A DNA stretch of 21,530 nt from Acanthamoeba lenticulata. Taxonomy: Eukaryota; Discosea; Longamoebia; Acanthamoebidae. Position numbers and translations under genes: made by a program. This document shows, piece after piece, positions 19,185 to 21,530 of this stretch (position 1 is the first letter of the stretch; each line of letters begins with the position of its first letter). The notes under the pieces were generated by a model, which ran no database searches, was not told where the DNA came from, and was given only the letters and a program-made list of their open reading frames with translations. Location of the stretch: assembly GCA_002179805.1 (NCBI GenBank), contig NAVB01000195.1:1-21530 (forward strand), read 5' to 3'.

Positions 19185-19190
19185 TTTATT
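19185..19190 (-). terminator. Poly(A) signal of the pRiA4b ORF-3-like gene
   Basis: The minus strand reads AATAAA (in TATAAATAAAC) about 82 nt past the TGA at 19272, the expected place for a 3' end signal. Confidence 0.6.
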
Positions 19191-19271
19191 TATAGGCCGA
19201 CACTCTCTAACTCCAGATCGTCCCCTAACACTGTATGTGTGGCGCCGATCATCATGGCGTGGTGGCATCTC

Positions 19272-21530
19272 TCACACACCTGGGCGGTTGGCATCTCCAC
19301 CTCCTCCAGAGCTCTTGGGCTTGCCCAGCAGGAAAGCGGGCGGAAAGCTCGGGGAAGGCGCCGCAGCAGCAAAGGGTAGGGCCGTTGATGAGGATGATGA
19401 CGGCATGACAGGCGGCCAAGACGACGGTGCCTGGTCCCCCCTGCTTGATGGGGCTGACGAAGAGGAAGAAGAGAAGGGCAGCGGCAGGACCGGGCCTGAT
19501 GAGGCAGCTGTGGCCGTCGGAGGGGACGGATGGCCGTAGAGCGGTAATGGCATCGGGGCCGAGACCGAGGACGTTGGGGTCGCCGCCGACGACCAGGACG
19601 GCGAGAAGAAGGGCTGCGGTGGCGAAGAGTCTGGCGAGAAGAGGCCAGCGCCGCCCGACAGCGGCGGGAGACGATCTCCTCCACCACCGCCACCACCATA
19701 GGTCGAGTAGATGTCGTGCGCGTAGAGAGACGAAGAGGAAAAAGGCGGGAGCGTTTGTGTAGGAAATGGAAGATGGTGTTGATGCTGCTGCTGTTGGTGA
19801 TGTTGGTGTTGGTGGTTAAAGTTGTGCGAGTAGTGGAGTTGAGGAGGATGTAGCGAGTCGTAGTTGGGCGACGCTGGCCAGGTCGACTGCTGCGTCAGCA
19901 GGGGAGGGCCGTCACTGCCATCACCATAGCGCGCCATGGCCCCATAGAACCGGTGGTTCTCCGCATCGAGCACGCCGTGCTCCAGCTCGGACGTGAACGA
20001 CGAGAAGGAGGACGACGATGTTGTTGTTGTCGTCGTCGACGAGGAAGACGACGAGGACGAAGGGGGGAAGAACGACGGGGCCGAGAGGTGTCGCTCGCCA
20101 GACTCCTCGAGCGCTTCATTCCGCCACAGCGCGAGGTCATGCTGCTGCAGGGCCGACGGCCAGTAGTGGTTTGGCAATGAGCCCGAGTGGTGCGGCGCAT
20201 GGCCGTGCGCCAACGCAGTGGACGAGTCCCGGTGCTGTTGTTGCTGCTGCGGCTGTGGCGGCGACGTCCACGACGAGGTCGATGACGACGACGATGACGA
20301 AGAAGAGGAGGAGGCCGCGGGCTGCGGCGGAGGGCGCGACGTCAGCGACTTGGCCGACGCAGCTGTGGCGCCCGGCGTGGCGGGGCCTGAGGGCGGCGAC
20401 GGCGCCACCGACGGCAGGCCACACGAGTTCGGCGAAGAATAGGCGTCGGCGGGCTGCGATAAGACAGTGGAGGAGGACCCAGAGGGCCCAGCAGCGCTGC
20501 CGCTGCCGCTGCCGCTGCCCTCGGCAAAGGGCGTGGCGAGGATGTTGACGGGCGTGCGCATGGCGCGGAGGCACATGAGCTCCTCGTGCTCCTTGCTCGC
20601 GCTGGCCGGGATGCGCATGTAAAACGTCTGACCTGCCATGAGCTGCGCGTTGACGGCGTCGACCGAAAAGGTGCCCGTGTCACCGCCGTTCCGTTGCAAA
20701 GTGTCTGTAGAGCATTGGTTGTAACCGCATAAAATTTGCCATATATGGGCCGCTGTGAACATATGTTGCGATGCAGATCGGAGACAAGAACACCATGGCA
20801 ACCAGTCGGACCGCTTTCGCACACAAAAAAAAACACGTGCTAACAACAAAGCAAAACAACAGTAGACTTGGGAGAGGAGACGAACCCACGAAACTCTCTG
20901 GCGCGATGTCGTCAGCAGGACAAAGGCCCAAGCCCGAGATCACTGGTCAGGAAAACAAGGAAAACAAAAAGCAAAAGCAAACAAAAGAGCAAATCCAAAA
21001 CAAAAAAAGTCCAACACAGCAAAGCAGAGACGTGAGCTGGCGTCAACAACAGAACAAGGTCGTGTGTGTGTACGAACCACGAGTGGACGGAATATTGCGT
21101 CGGGGCGCACCGACAGTTTCAACGATCAGCCTGTGAGCCCATGGACCATACTGGTAGTAGAACTGGGGAAGCAAGTCCGCTGGTGAGTGACGTATGAAAG
21201 GCGCAACACTGTGTTCTTCACGTGAAGCCAAGCCACAAGACAAACCTGGTCGCCGCTGTCCTTGACAATGTAGGCCAGCCTGATGCGGCTGTCCGAGAGC
21301 GAAGGCAACTCGTCCTTGTGGTGCTTTGCGATTGGTACGCCATCGCTGGTGAGGAACTGTGACGTAGGTTGCAAGACACTCACTTCGTCAGCAAGGCCTT
21401 GGGTGATGAAATGATCATGAGGAGCGGGACATGCAGCAGGTTCCACGTGGCGTACCATGTACTTCAGGCTGTCCTCCCAGCCCATGATCGCTTGTAGCGT
21501 CTTGTGCAGCTTGACCAAGGGCACAGCTGG
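19272..21530 (-). CDS. pRiA4b ORF-3-like domain protein with a long low-complexity tail, partial (N-terminus beyond the right edge)
   Basis: Best model: exons 21530-21456, 21356-21246, 21162-21078, 20942-20886 and 20704-19272, all phases consistent, 586 visible residues. Once spliced, the first ~150 residues follow the PRiA4_ORF3 family: VKLHKTLQAIMGWEDS (family LhrviQ.a.GWdd.H), LPSLSDSRIR, GDQFYYQYGPWAHRLIVE (family GDrf.YeYDfGD.WeH.I.lE), ISGLGLCPADDIAPES (family .G.raCPPEDcGG) and GTFSVDAVNAQL (family FD.e..N..L). The family is named from an Agrobacterium plasmid gene and is common in bacteria; its biochemical role is not settled. The remaining ~430 residues are Ser, Pro, Gln, His and Gly-rich, like a transactivation or condensate region. 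The last intron could instead end at 20753, adding 16 residues. Unspliced reading gives no family match. Confidence 0.65.

Noticed and set aside
18819..19379. Plus-strand open frame of 186 codons
   Set aside because: Runs over the poly(A) signal and the 3' end of the minus-strand gene, with no domain features.

Overview
The window is nuclear DNA of an amoebozoan, most likely Acanthamoeba or a close relative. Three things point there. A complete dispersed 5S rRNA gene (minus strand, 2959-3076) looks like Acanthamoeba 5S as I remember it. The coding DNA is GC-rich and cut by many short GT-AG introns, mostly 66-135 nt, several of them very AT-rich. The gene repertoire also fits: hybrid histidine kinase, F-box/ankyrin protein, RFX factor, Rho-type GTPase. 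Exon models were built by hand. I accepted junctions only where reading phase and family alignment both agreed.

Layout. 1-972 (-): 3' truncated GLYAT-like N-acyltransferase. 973-1168: shared divergent promoter. 1169-2836 (+): nine-exon gene encoding an F-box fused to an atypical Rho GTPase ending in a CaaX box. 2959-3076 (-): 5S rRNA. 3077-3750: no gene seen. 3929-6928 (+): five-exon transmembrane hybrid histidine kinase/response regulator. 7040-8485 (-): intronless F-box/ankyrin protein, convergent with the kinase. 8675-9021 (-): two-exon 80-residue orphan, possibly mitochondrial. 9588-15640 (-): 14-exon SNF2/RING protein of the Rad5/HLTF/RAD16 group. 15913-18280 (-): two-exon RFX-type transcription factor. 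18281-19271: non-coding. 19272-21530 (-): N-terminally truncated gene with a pRiA4b ORF-3-like domain and a long Ser/Pro/Gln/His-rich tail.

How the parts relate. The genes do not form an operon-like pathway. The DNA-repair gene carries several linked signals: an E2F-like site upstream, a KEN box, SQ/TQ motifs, and an overlapping PIP-like/APIM motif for PCNA. Together they suggest an S-phase, PCNA-coupled DNA-damage-tolerance factor. The RFX gene has an unusually long intron holding a perfect X-box-like palindrome, which suggests autoregulation. Two genes encode F-box proteins of different architecture. The F-box-Rho fusion, with degenerate switch residues and a prenylation motif, is the most unusual protein here.
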